From Roseateles sp. YR242 (GTDB lineage Bacteria > Pseudomonadota > Gammaproteobacteria > Burkholderiales > Burkholderiaceae_C): 64,000 nt of DNA. The DNA lies in NCBI RefSeq assembly GCF_900109745.1, contig NZ_FOAV01000013.1, positions 1 through 64,000 of the forward strand. Direction: 5' to 3'. The notes below the pieces were generated by a model that ran no database searches, was not told where the DNA came from, and was given only the letters and a program-made list of their open reading frames with translations. The first letter of the stretch is position 1, and the number at the start of each line of letters is the position of its first letter. This document shows positions 35,629 to 46,568 of this stretch, one piece after another. A program made the position numbers and the translations under genes.

Positions 35629-36588
35629 ATGTCTGATACCGCTACCCAAACCCCCGCCGATGGCAGCTTGCGCATCGGCCTGGTTGGTTATGGCGAGGTG
35701 GGCCGCATCCTCGCCGAGGATCTGCGCGCCGCCGGCCATGCCGTCAGCGCCTACGACCTGAAGCTGGAATCGCCCTCGGCGCAGGCCGATGCCATGCGTG
35801 AGCATGCCGCTGCCCACGGCGTCACGCTCAGCACCTCCGCCACCATGGTGGCCACCGGCGCCGAGCTGGTGATCAGCGCGGTCACGGCCAGCGAAACGCT
35901 GAACGCCGCCCGCGGCTGCGCGGCGGGGCTGACGGCCGGCACCTTTGTGCTGGACTTCAATTCCGCCTCACCCGGTGCCAAGCAGCAGGCCGCGGAAGTG
36001 GTCGATGGCCACGGGGGCCGCTATGTGGAAGGCGCGGTCATGACCAGCGTGCCGCCCTACCGCATCAAGGTGCCGCTGCTGCTGGGCGGCCCGCACGCCC
36101 AGACCCTGATGCCGGTGCTGGAGCGCTTGGGCTTCGCCCCGAAGGTGCATGACGAGCGCCTGGGCGTGGCCAGCGCCACCAAGATGTGCCGCAGCGTGAT
36201 GATCAAGGGGCTGGAAGCCATGGTCATCGAGAGTTTCACCACCGCCCGCCATTACGGCGTGGAGGATGCGGTGGTGGCATCGCTGCAGGAAACCTTCCCG
36301 GGCATCGACTGGGAAAAGCAGGCGGCGTATTTCTTCCAGCGCGTCATCCAGCACGGCCGGCGCCGCAGCGAAGAAGTTCGCGAAGTGGCTGTGACCGTGC
36401 GCGAGGCAGGTCTGGTGCCCTGGAGTGCGGACGGCACGGCCGAACGCCAGGCCTGGGTGGCGGACCTGGCTGACAGCGGCGTGTTCGGCGACAAGGCCGA
36501 CGAGCGCTTCGCCCGCAGCCCGGACTGGCGCACCGAGGCCGACCGCCTGCTGGCCCAGGTCGCCAAAGCCCCCGGGCAGGACGACTGA
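35629..36588 (+). CDS. NAD(P)-binding DUF1932 oxidoreductase
   Basis: A 319-aa protein related to 6-phosphogluconate and 3-hydroxyisobutyrate dehydrogenases. The Rossmann motif GLVGYGEVGRILAEDL lies at about 18-33. The C-terminal DUF1932 helical domain starts near residue 190, with SATKMCRSVMIKGLEAMVIE containing the conserved Lys of the family. The reaction is unknown; it may reduce or oxidise a keto-acid intermediate of the pathway. It lies between the Bug receptor and pmdD in the operon, so co-expression with aromatic catabolism is likely. Confidence 0.75.
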   Translation: MSDTATQTPADGSLRIGLVGYGEVGRILAEDLRAAGHAVSAYDLKLESPSAQADAMREHAAAHGVTLSTSATMVATGAELVISAVTASETLNAARGCAAGLTAGTFVLDFNSASPGAKQQAAEVVDGHGGRYVEGAVMTSVPPYRIKVPLLLGGPHAQTLMPVLERLGFAPKVHDERLGVASATKMCRSVMIKGLEAMVIESFTTARHYGVEDAVVASLQETFPGIDWEKQAAYFFQRVIQHGRRRSEEVREVAVTVREAGLVPWSADGTAERQAWVADLADSGVFGDKADERFARSPDWRTEADRLLAQVAKAPGQDD

Positions 36589-36624
36589 ATCGCCCCCTTT
36601 CAATTTCGATCAGGAGTACCGTTC

Positions 36625-38927
<2,303 letters not shown>

Positions 38928-38998
38928 CCACAGGGCGCGGCCGGCCCTGGCGTGCTTGCTTCGCCGGGAGCCTCCCCCATTCATCTCCGGAGCACCCG

Positions 38999-39967
38999 AT
39001 GAGCAACACCTTGAAGATCGCGCTGGCCGGTGCTGGCGCCTTTGGCCAGAAGCACCTGGACGCGCTGAAGCTGATTCCCGATGTGGAGGTCGTCTCCCTG
39101 ATCAGCCGCGACCTCGACAAGACCCGGGAAGTGGCGGCGAAGTACGGCATTGGCCATGCCAGCACCTCGCTGGAAGACGCGCTCGCCCTGCCCGAGGTGG
39201 ATGCCGTCATCCTCTGCACCCCGACCCAGATGCATGCGGCCCAGGCGTTGGCCTGCCTGAAGGCCGGCAAGCATGTGCAGGTGGAGATTCCCCTGTGCGA
39301 CGGGCTGGAGGCCGGCGAGGCGGTCGTGCGCCTGCAGCGCGAGACCGGCCTGGTGGCCATGGTGGGCCACACCCGCCGCTTCAACCCCAGCCACCAGTGG
39401 GTTCACCGCAAGATCAAGGCCGGCGAGTTCAACATCCAGCAGATGGATGTGCAGACCTATTTCCTGCGGCGCAGCAACACCAATGCCCTGGGCCAGGCGC
39501 GCAGCTGGACCGACCATCTGCTGTGGCACCACGCCGCGCACACGGTGGACCTGTTCGCTTACCAGTGCGGCAGCCCCATCGTGCAGGCCAACGCGCTGCA
39601 GGGCCCCATCCATCCCACGCTGGGCATCGCCATGGACATGAGCATCCAGCTCAAGGCGGCCAACGGCGCCATCTGTACGCTGTCCCTCTCCTTCAACAAC
39701 GACGGCCCGCTGGGCACCTTCTTCCGCTACATCGGCGACAGCGGCACTTACATCGCCCGGTATGACGACCTCGTCAACGGCAAGGAGGAGAAGATCGACG
39801 TCAGCCAGGTGGATGTGTCGATGAACGGCATCGAGCTGCAGGACCGGGAATTCATTGCGGCCATCCGGGAGGGCCGTGAGCCCAACGCCAGCGTGGCACA
39901 AGTGTTGCCCTGCTACCAGGTGCTGCAGCGCCTGGAGGCGCAACTGCAGGCGGCGCCTCCCGCCTGA
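38999..39967 (+). CDS. pmdC: 4-carboxy-2-hydroxymuconate-6-semialdehyde dehydrogenase (LigC/PmdC type)
   Basis: A 322-aa Gfo/Idh/MocA-family dehydrogenase. It begins MSNTLKIALAGAGAFGQKHL with the NAD(P)-binding GAGAFG motif. The substrate-binding part has VGHTRRFNPSHQWVHRKIK and WTDHLLWHHAAHTVDLFAYQ, as in LigC. It oxidises the cyclic hemiacetal form of the ring-cleavage product to 2-pyrone-4,6-dicarboxylate, the substrate of PmdD. CGGAG precedes the ATG. It is the last gene of the operon; no clear terminator is seen after it. Confidence 0.93.
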   Translation: MSNTLKIALAGAGAFGQKHLDALKLIPDVEVVSLISRDLDKTREVAAKYGIGHASTSLEDALALPEVDAVILCTPTQMHAAQALACLKAGKHVQVEIPLCDGLEAGEAVVRLQRETGLVAMVGHTRRFNPSHQWVHRKIKAGEFNIQQMDVQTYFLRRSNTNALGQARSWTDHLLWHHAAHTVDLFAYQCGSPIVQANALQGPIHPTLGIAMDMSIQLKAANGAICTLSLSFNNDGPLGTFFRYIGDSGTYIARYDDLVNGKEEKIDVSQVDVSMNGIELQDREFIAAIREGREPNASVAQVLPCYQVLQRLEAQLQAAPPA

Positions 39968-40080
39968 ACCCCGGCGTCTCCAGGTTCGCGCAGGCGCCTG
40001 GCTCAAAGAGGACGGAATGCGTCGGCCACAAGCCAGCCACAATCCGGCTACGATCCTCCCGCCTTGGATGCCTGCGCCTC

Positions 40081-42231
40081 ATGGACCGGTTGCTGACCAC
40101 CCCTCCCCGATCTCTGCGAAAGCTCGCCATCTGGCTGGTGGTGACCAACATCATCGTCATCGGCGTGATCGTGGTCGCCACCACCCTGGCGCTGCGTGCC
40201 AGCCGCACGGCTGACCACACACGCGCCCGCGAGACCACCGAGAACCTCGCCAGCACCCTGGCCATCGATATCGGGGCCGAGCTCAAGCAGGTGGACAACG
40301 CGCTGGCCACCATCGCGCTGCACTACCGCCGCGCCAACCCCCAGGACCCGGCCTTCCGCCACGAGATCGAACGCGCCATTGCGGACCAGCGCAGCCTGCT
40401 GCCCCAGGTGGACGTCATCCGCGTGACCGATGCGCAGGGCCATGTGGTCTACGGCCTGGCGGCCGAGGAAGGTCACTTGCAGGTGGCGGACCGGGACTAC
40501 TTCCAGCACGCCCGGAACAGCGCCGGGATGGTGATCTCCGAGCCGCTGTACGGCCGGCTGTTCCGCAAGTGGGGCGTGATTCTGGCGCGCCGGCTGGAGA
40601 ACGAGCGGGGCGAATTCGCCGGGGTGGTCTACACCGACCTCTCCTCCCAGCATTTCGTCAGCAATTTCAGCCGGCTGGCCATCGGCACCGAGGGCGCCAT
40701 CTCGTTGCGCACCCGGACGCTGCATCTGATTGCCCGCCACTCGGTGGCGGAGCCGGACAGCAACCGCGGCATCGGTGAAGTCATCGTGTCTGAAGACCTG
40801 CTGGCCAGCATGGCCAAGGACCCGAGCCGGGGCGCGTATTTCACGCGCACCCGCATCGACAACATCGAGCGCATCACCGCCTACCGGGCGGTGCGGGACT
40901 ATCCATTGATCGTCCTGGCCGGTGCCGCCACGTCGGATTTCCTCTCGGCCTGGCGCGGGGAGGCGCAGCAGCAGGCGCTGCTGGCGGGCATCGTGATCTG
41001 CACCGTGCTGGCCTGCTCGGTGGTGGTCTACCGGCAGCAGCGGCGGGAACAGCGCGCGCGCGAGCAGATTGCCCGGCTGGCGCGTGAGCAGAGCCTCATG
41101 CTGGACAACGATCTGGTGGGCATGGCGCGGGTACGCCACCGGGTGGCCATCTGGAAGAACCGGGCGCTGGACAGCATCTTCGGTTTCAGCGGCGGGGAGA
41201 TCGTCGGTCAGCCCTCGCGCTTCATTTATCTGGACGACGAATCCCACGAGAGCACGGGCCGCCTGGCAGCCGAGGCCTTCAGCCGCGGCCAGCGGTTCCG
41301 CACCCAGCTGCGCATGCGCCGCAAGGACGGCAGCCCGGTCTGGATCGACATGAGCGGCGCGCCGGTGTCGGCAGACGAATCCCTATGGATGATGATCGAC
41401 ATCAGCGCCCTCAAGGAAAGCGAGGCCATGGCCCATCACCTGGCGGTTCATGATGCGCTGACCGGCCTGCCCAACCGCGTGCGCTTCACCGAGCGGCTGG
41501 CGGGTGCACTGACGCAGCTGGATGAGCGCCATGGCTTGCTGGCCGTCTGTTACATCGACCTCGACGGCTTCAAGGCCGTCAATGACCGCTTCGGCCATGA
41601 CGCGGGGGATGCCGTGCTGCGTGAGGTGGCCCAGCGCCTGCTGGCGGGCATCCGCAGCCAGGACGTGGTGGCCAGGCTGGGCGGCGATGAACTGGGGTTG
41701 CTGCTGGCCTCGTTGCGCCATGAACGGGAAGCTGTGCCAACGCTGCAACGCCTGTTGGCCGCCATCCATCACCCGGTGGTGCTGCCTGGCGGTGGCCAGG
41801 CGCAGGTGGGAGCCAGCATAGGCATCGCATTTGCCCCTCGTCACGGCCGCCAGGCGGATGGGCTGCTGCGCATGGCGGATGCGGCCATGTACCTGGCCAA
41901 ACGCCAGGGCAAGCACCAGATCGTGGTGGCCAACGGCCTCGGCGCCCCGACGGCGACCTCCACCGAACCGGATATTCCTGGCATGAACGACATCTCCGAA
42001 GCTCCCTCGCCCCCCGCACCACCGGCCGCCCAGGCGGATCATGCGGACCATGCGGACCACGCAAGCCGTTCCGGCCATCCCGGCCATTCCGACCACGAGC
42101 CAGGCGTTGCGGGCACACCGGCACCGGTGCCCGACCATGCGTTCGAGGAGTCCGTGGCCGGAGAGGAAGACCCCGGCGCCAGCCTGGACGAGGACGCGAG
42201 CAAAATACCGCCACCCCGGAACCGGACCTAG
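40081..42231 (+). CDS. Membrane diguanylate cyclase with Cache and PAS domains
   Basis: A 716-aa signalling protein. TM1 is about 18-40. A periplasmic double-Cache sensor (about 45-300) includes VDVIRVTDAQGHVVYG, and TM2 is about 300-320. A PAS domain (about 335-440) with its PAC part RTQLRMRRKDGSPVWIDMSG follows. The GGDEF domain (about 455-615) has HDALTGLPNRVRF and CYIDLDGFKAVNDRFGHDAGD. The active-site loop reads GGDEL instead of GGDEF, so activity is likely but not certain. No EAL domain is present. The C-terminal 90 residues are His/Asp/Pro-rich low complexity. It is a probable c-di-GMP synthase responding to an external ligand. Confidence 0.85.
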   Translation: MDRLLTTPPRSLRKLAIWLVVTNIIVIGVIVVATTLALRASRTADHTRARETTENLASTLAIDIGAELKQVDNALATIALHYRRANPQDPAFRHEIERAIADQRSLLPQVDVIRVTDAQGHVVYGLAAEEGHLQVADRDYFQHARNSAGMVISEPLYGRLFRKWGVILARRLENERGEFAGVVYTDLSSQHFVSNFSRLAIGTEGAISLRTRTLHLIARHSVAEPDSNRGIGEVIVSEDLLASMAKDPSRGAYFTRTRIDNIERITAYRAVRDYPLIVLAGAATSDFLSAWRGEAQQQALLAGIVICTVLACSVVVYRQQRREQRAREQIARLAREQSLMLDNDLVGMARVRHRVAIWKNRALDSIFGFSGGEIVGQPSRFIYLDDESHESTGRLAAEAFSRGQRFRTQLRMRRKDGSPVWIDMSGAPVSADESLWMMIDISALKESEAMAHHLAVHDALTGLPNRVRFTERLAGALTQLDERHGLLAVCYIDLDGFKAVNDRFGHDAGDAVLREVAQRLLAGIRSQDVVARLGGDELGLLLASLRHEREAVPTLQRLLAAIHHPVVLPGGGQAQVGASIGIAFAPRHGRQADGLLRMADAAMYLAKRQGKHQIVVANGLGAPTATSTEPDIPGMNDISEAPSPPAPPAAQADHADHADHASRSGHPGHSDHEPGVAGTPAPVPDHAFEESVAGEEDPGASLDEDASKIPPPRNRT

Positions 42232-42308
42232 TGAAGCCTGCACAACTCCCGCCGCCGCGAGGAGTGTTGCCGAGGTTCCCTGCCCACCAGCGACGCAAGG
42301 AGCACGTC

Positions 42309-42497
42309 ATGCCTGACGACACCACCACCGCCGGCTCTCATGGTGCGGACCACCATCGGGTCAGCATCAATGAAGACTATGAGCTTCGTTACTGGGGCGA
42401 ACGCTTCGGTGTTTCCAATGAACTGCTGAAACGGGCCGTCGATGAGGTCGGCACCAGTGCGCAGCGGGTGGAGCAGTGGCTGCAGGCGTACCGCTGA
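42309..42497 (+). CDS. DUF3606 family small protein
   Basis: A 62-aa soluble protein ending VSINEDYELRYWGERFGVSN then LLKRAVDEVGTSAQRVEQWL, the DUF3606 signature. The ATG at 42309 is chosen because AAGGAG lies seven bases upstream and the conserved part follows after 20 residues. A longer frame to 42231 would overlap the previous gene. Function is unknown; such proteins are common in soil Proteobacteria. Confidence 0.82.
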   Translation: MPDDTTTAGSHGADHHRVSINEDYELRYWGERFGVSNELLKRAVDEVGTSAQRVEQWLQAYR

Positions 42498-42618
42498 AGC
42501 GCGACCGAAGCAGCCTCACCAGGGGTGACGTACATCGTCCGTGGTGACCGAAGCGGTCTGGGAGCCGCGATTGCCCTCCTGGCCAGGATCCGAATCTGCC
42601 AGCCAGGAGTGCCCCAGC

Positions 42619-43347
42619 ATGGATGCAGCGTCCCCCCACGATCTCGCGCCAGGCGTTTTGCCTGACGCCCCTCAGGACATCGGCACAGACGCCGTGCGCG
42701 ATGTCCTCACCGGCCTCACCCGCCGCGACGTGATGATTGCCGGCGGTGCCTGTGCGGCCGGCACCAGCCTGGCGCTGGACGCCAGCGCCCAGGTCCCCTC
42801 CCCCCGTCCGCCCGCCTCGCAGGAGAAACTTGTGGCCACTTCCCAGGTGACGTTGACGGTCAACGGCCAGCCCCAAACGCTTGTGCTGGACAACCGCACC
42901 TCCCTGCTTGACGCCCTGCGTGAGCATTTGCGCCTGACCGGCACCAAAAAAGGCTGCGATCACGGCCAGTGCGGCGCTTGCACCGTGCTGCTGGATGGCC
43001 GGCGCATCAATTCATGCCTGACGTTGGCCGTCCTCCATGACGGCGCCTCGGTCACCACCATCGAGGGCCTGGGCACACCGGAGAAGCTGCATCCGCTGCA
43101 GGCGGCATTCATCAAGCATGACGGCTACCAATGCGGCTACTGCACGCCCGGGCAGATCTGTTCCGCCTCGGCCGTGCTGCAGGAGATCAAGGCCGGCGTG
43201 CCCAGCCATGTGACGGCCGACCTCAATGTCCGCCCCCTGCTCTCCGCTGAAGAACTGCGGGAACGCATGAGCGGCAACATCTGTCGCTGCGGGGCCTACT
43301 CCAACATCATCGACGCGATCACCGAGGTCGCCGGGAGGCCCGCATGA
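42619..43347 (+). CDS. paoA: Periplasmic aldehyde oxidoreductase, 2Fe-2S subunit (PaoA/YagT)
   Basis: A 242-aa iron-sulfur subunit of a xanthine-oxidase-family enzyme. A Tat-type signal is present (about residues 32-60, [16 protein letters not shown] then LALDASAQ). The plant-type 2Fe-2S cysteines are in [13 protein letters not shown], and the second cluster is in [13 protein letters not shown] and GNICRCGAY. The ATG at 42619 has AGGAG upstream and gives a normal Tat N-terminus. It overlaps the FAD subunit gene by four bases. The Tat signal indicates export of the whole folded complex. Confidence 0.9.
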   Translation: MDAASPHDLAPGVLPDAPQDIGTDAVRDVLTGLTRRDVMIAGGACAAGTSLALDASAQVPSPRPPASQEKLVATSQVTLTVNGQPQTLVLDNRTSLLDALREHLRLTGTKKGCDHGQCGACTVLLDGRRINSCLTLAVLHDGASVTTIEGLGTPEKLHPLQAAFIKHDGYQCGYCTPGQICSASAVLQEIKAGVPSHVTADLNVRPLLSAEELRERMSGNICRCGAYSNIIDAITEVAGRPA

Positions 43348-44309
43348 AGCCCTTCACCCTTGAACGGCCCGGCACCCCGGCCGAAGCCGCCGCCGCAGCG
43401 GCGCGCGAGCCCGGTGCGCGTTTCATCGCGGGCGGCACCAACCTGCTGGACCTGATGAAACTGCAGATCGAGACGCCCACGCATCTCATCGACGTCAATC
43501 GCCTGGCGCTGGATCGCATCGAGCCCACCCAGGAGGGTGGCCTGCGCATCGGCGCCCTGGTGCGCAATACCGACCTGGCGGCCGATGCCCGTGTGCGGCG
43601 CGACTACGCCGTGCTGTCCCGCGCGTTGCTGGCCGGTGCCTCCGGCCAGTTGCGCAACCGGGCCACCACCGCAGGCAACCTGCTGCAGCGCACCCGCTGC
43701 CCCTATTTCTACGACACCCATCAGCCCTGCAACAAGCGCCAGCCCGGCAGTGGCTGCGGGGCGCTGGATGGCCGCAGCCGCCAGCATGCGGTGGTCGGCG
43801 TGAGCAAGAGCTGCATCGCCACCCACCCCAGCGACATGGCGGTCGCCATGCGCGTGCTGGATGCCACGGTGGAAACCGTGCGGCCCGATGGCCAGACCCG
43901 GCGCATCCCCATCGTGGACTTCCACCGCCTGCCGGGCGACACGCCGCACGTGGAGACCACGCTGTCTGCGGGTGAGCTCATCACCGCCGTGACGCTGCCC
44001 CGCCCCGTGGCCGGCGCGCACATCTATCACAAGGTGCGGGACCGCGCGTCCTACGCGTTTGCGCTGGTGTCCGTGGCTGCCATCGTGCAGCCGGATGGCC
44101 AGGGCCGCATCGCCGTGGGCGGTGTTGCCCACAAGCCGTGGCGGGTAGAGGCCGCTGACGCCGCCGTACCGCAGGGTTCCCAAGCCATCGCCGCCCGGTT
44201 GCTGGCAGACGCCCACCCCACATCGGACAACGCCTTCAAGCTGCCGCTGGTGGAACGCACCATTGCCGCCGCGCTGGATCAGGCCAAGTCAACGAGGACA
44301 CGCGCATGA
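43344..44309 (+). CDS. paoB: Aldehyde oxidoreductase FAD subunit (PaoB/YagS)
   Basis: A 321-aa CO-dehydrogenase-type flavoprotein. The FAD-binding motif [13 protein letters not shown] is at about 31-43 and the second FAD contact [20 protein letters not shown] at about 106-125. The extra cysteines in [15 protein letters not shown] and PGSGCGAL are those that bind the additional 4Fe-4S cluster special to PaoB-like subunits. It passes electrons from the iron-sulfur clusters to FAD. It overlaps both neighbours by four bases, showing tight translational coupling. Confidence 0.92.
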   Translation: MKPFTLERPGTPAEAAAAAAREPGARFIAGGTNLLDLMKLQIETPTHLIDVNRLALDRIEPTQEGGLRIGALVRNTDLAADARVRRDYAVLSRALLAGASGQLRNRATTAGNLLQRTRCPYFYDTHQPCNKRQPGSGCGALDGRSRQHAVVGVSKSCIATHPSDMAVAMRVLDATVETVRPDGQTRRIPIVDFHRLPGDTPHVETTLSAGELITAVTLPRPVAGAHIYHKVRDRASYAFALVSVAAIVQPDGQGRIAVGGVAHKPWRVEAADAAVPQGSQAIAARLLADAHPTSDNAFKLPLVERTIAAALDQAKSTRTRA

Positions 44310-46519
44310 AGTTCGATACGCCCGCCACCCAGAACCCGATCGACCAGCTGCGTGTCATCGGCCGACCCACCGACCGCATTGACGGCCCGCGCAAGACGAC
44401 GGGCACCGCCCCCTACGCCTACGAGCGGCATGACGTCGCCCCCAACCCGACCTATGGGGTCGTGGTGGGGGCCGGCATCGCCAAGGGCAGCATCGCCGCC
44501 ATGGACGTGAAGGCGGCCGAAGCGGCGCCCGGCGTGCTGGCCGTGGTGACCGCCCGCAATGCCGGCAAGCTGGGCCAGGGCAAGTTCAACACCGCCAAGC
44601 TGCTTGCCGGCCCGCAGGTGCAGCACTATCACCAGGCTGTGGCGCTGGTGGTGGCCGAAACCTTTGAGCAGGCCCGGGCCGCTGCCGAACTGGTGAAGAT
44701 TGAATACAAGGCCGAACCCGGCGCCTTCAGCCTGGCCAAGGCCCGGGCCGGCGCCAAACCGCCCAAGGCGGACGATGGCCCCGGGGGCACGCCACCGGAG
44801 AGCCGGATCGGTGACTTTGAAGGCGCCTATGCCAAGGCAGCGGTAAAGATCGATCACACCTACACCACGCCGGACCAGTCCCACGCCATGATGGAGCCCC
44901 ATGCCACCACGGCACTGTGGGAAGGCGACCGGCTGACGGTGTGGACCGCCAACCAGATGATCGACTGGGGCCGGGGTGATCTCGCCAAGACGCTCAACCT
45001 GCCCAAGGAAAAGGTGCGGCTGATCTCGCCCTTCATCGGCGGTGGATTTGGCGGCAAGCTCTTCCTGCGGGCGGACGTGGTGCTGGCGGCCCTGGGCGCG
45101 AAGGTCGTGGGGCGGCCGGTGAAGGTGGCCCTGCAGCGCCCGCTCATCATGAACAACACCACGCACCGGCCCGCCACGGTGCAACGCATCCGTATCGGCA
45201 CGGAGCGCGATGGCCGAATCACGGCCATTGCCCACGAAAGCTGGTCGGGCGACCTGCCCGGCGGCTCGCCAGAAACGGCGGTGGCGCAGACCCGCCTGCT
45301 CTACGCCGGCGCGAACCGTTTCACCGCGATGAAACTGGCCGTGCTGGACCTGCCCGAAGGCAATGCGATGCGGGCCCCCGGCGAAGCTCCGGGCTTGATG
45401 GCGCTGGAAATCGCGATCGATGAAATGGCTGAACAGGCCGGCATTGACCCGGTCGAGTTCCGCGCGGTCAACGACACGCAGGTGGACCCCGAGAAACCGG
45501 AGCGCCCGTACTCGCAGCGGCGCCTGGTGGAGTGCCTGCGCACCGGCGCGGACCGGTTCGGCTGGAAGCAACGCACCGCCCCGGGTCAGCGCCGTGAGGG
45601 GCGATGGCTGGTGGGCATGGGCGTGGCGGCCGCCTTCCGCAACAACCTGGTGATGAAATCCGCCGCCCGTGTACGGCTGGACGCGCGCGGCGTCGTGACC
45701 GTGGAAACGGACATGACCGACATTGGCACCGGCACCTACACCATCATTGCGCAGACCGCCGCCGAGATGATGGGCGTGGGGCTGGACAAGGTGGTGGTGC
45801 GCCTGGGGGATTCCAACCTGCCGGTCTCTGCAGGCTCGGGTGGCCAATGGGGCGGCAACAGCTCCACCGCCGGTGTGTATGCCGCTTGCCTGCAGCTGCG
45901 CGAACTGGTGGCGCGCAAGCAGGGCATGGATCCGCTCAAGGCCGTGTTCGCCGATGGCGCCGTGCGCGAGGGCGGCAAGTCGGCGACGCTGGCGGACGCG
46001 GCTGGCCGCGACGGGTTGGTGGCCGAAGACAAGATGGAATACGGCGACCTGGACAAGAAGTATCAGCAGTCCACCTTTGGTGGCCACTTCGTGGAGGTAG
46101 GCGTGGATGCCTACACCGGCGAGATCCGCGTGCGCCGCATGCTGGCGGTGTGTGCCGCCGGTCGCATCCTCAATCCGAAGGCGGCGCAAAGCCAGGTGAT
46201 CGGCGCCATGACCATGGGCGTGGGCGCCGCGCTGATGGAAGAGCTGCAGGTGGACGAAAAACGAGGCTTCTTCGTCAACCACGACCTGGCGGGCTATGAA
46301 GTGCCCGTGCATGCGGATATTCCGCACCAGGAGGTGATCTTCCTGGACGAGACGGACCCGATCTCATCGCCGATGAAGGCCAAGGGTGTCGGGGAGCTGG
46401 GCATCTGCGGCGTGGCTGCTGCGGTGGCCAATGCGATCTACAACGCCACAGGGGTACGGGTGCGGGACTATCCCATCACGCTGGACAAGCTGCTGGCCAA
46501 GTTGCCGCGGGTGGCCTGA
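44306..46519 (+). CDS. paoC: Aldehyde oxidoreductase molybdopterin subunit (PaoC/YagR)
   Basis: A 737-aa molybdenum hydroxylase large subunit. An N-terminal hammerhead domain (about 20-140, [20 protein letters not shown]) is followed by Moco-binding domains with [31 protein letters not shown] and [12 protein letters not shown]. The catalytic Glu lies in [10 protein letters not shown] near the C-terminus. It has no own signal, so it should be co-exported with PaoA. Substrates of this family are aromatic aldehydes, which fits the aromatic gene context. No PaoD/XdhC maturation chaperone is next to it. Confidence 0.92.
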   Translation: MKFDTPATQNPIDQLRVIGRPTDRIDGPRKTTGTAPYAYERHDVAPNPTYGVVVGAGIAKGSIAAMDVKAAEAAPGVLAVVTARNAGKLGQGKFNTAKLLAGPQVQHYHQAVALVVAETFEQARAAAELVKIEYKAEPGAFSLAKARAGAKPPKADDGPGGTPPESRIGDFEGAYAKAAVKIDHTYTTPDQSHAMMEPHATTALWEGDRLTVWTANQMIDWGRGDLAKTLNLPKEKVRLISPFIGGGFGGKLFLRADVVLAALGAKVVGRPVKVALQRPLIMNNTTHRPATVQRIRIGTERDGRITAIAHESWSGDLPGGSPETAVAQTRLLYAGANRFTAMKLAVLDLPEGNAMRAPGEAPGLMALEIAIDEMAEQAGIDPVEFRAVNDTQVDPEKPERPYSQRRLVECLRTGADRFGWKQRTAPGQRREGRWLVGMGVAAAFRNNLVMKSAARVRLDARGVVTVETDMTDIGTGTYTIIAQTAAEMMGVGLDKVVVRLGDSNLPVSAGSGGQWGGNSSTAGVYAACLQLRELVARKQGMDPLKAVFADGAVREGGKSATLADAAGRDGLVAEDKMEYGDLDKKYQQSTFGGHFVEVGVDAYTGEIRVRRMLAVCAAGRILNPKAAQSQVIGAMTMGVGAALMEELQVDEKRGFFVNHDLAGYEVPVHADIPHQEVIFLDETDPISSPMKAKGVGELGICGVAAAVANAIYNATGVRVRDYPITLDKLLAKLPRVA

Positions 46520-46568
46520 CACCGACGGCGAAGAGAAGCTTCATCGCGGCGGCGGACCGGGCAGTGGC

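Noticed and set aside
44279-46327. A 682-codon minus-strand frame opposite paoC
   Set aside because: paoC is unambiguous; the antisense product has no domain.
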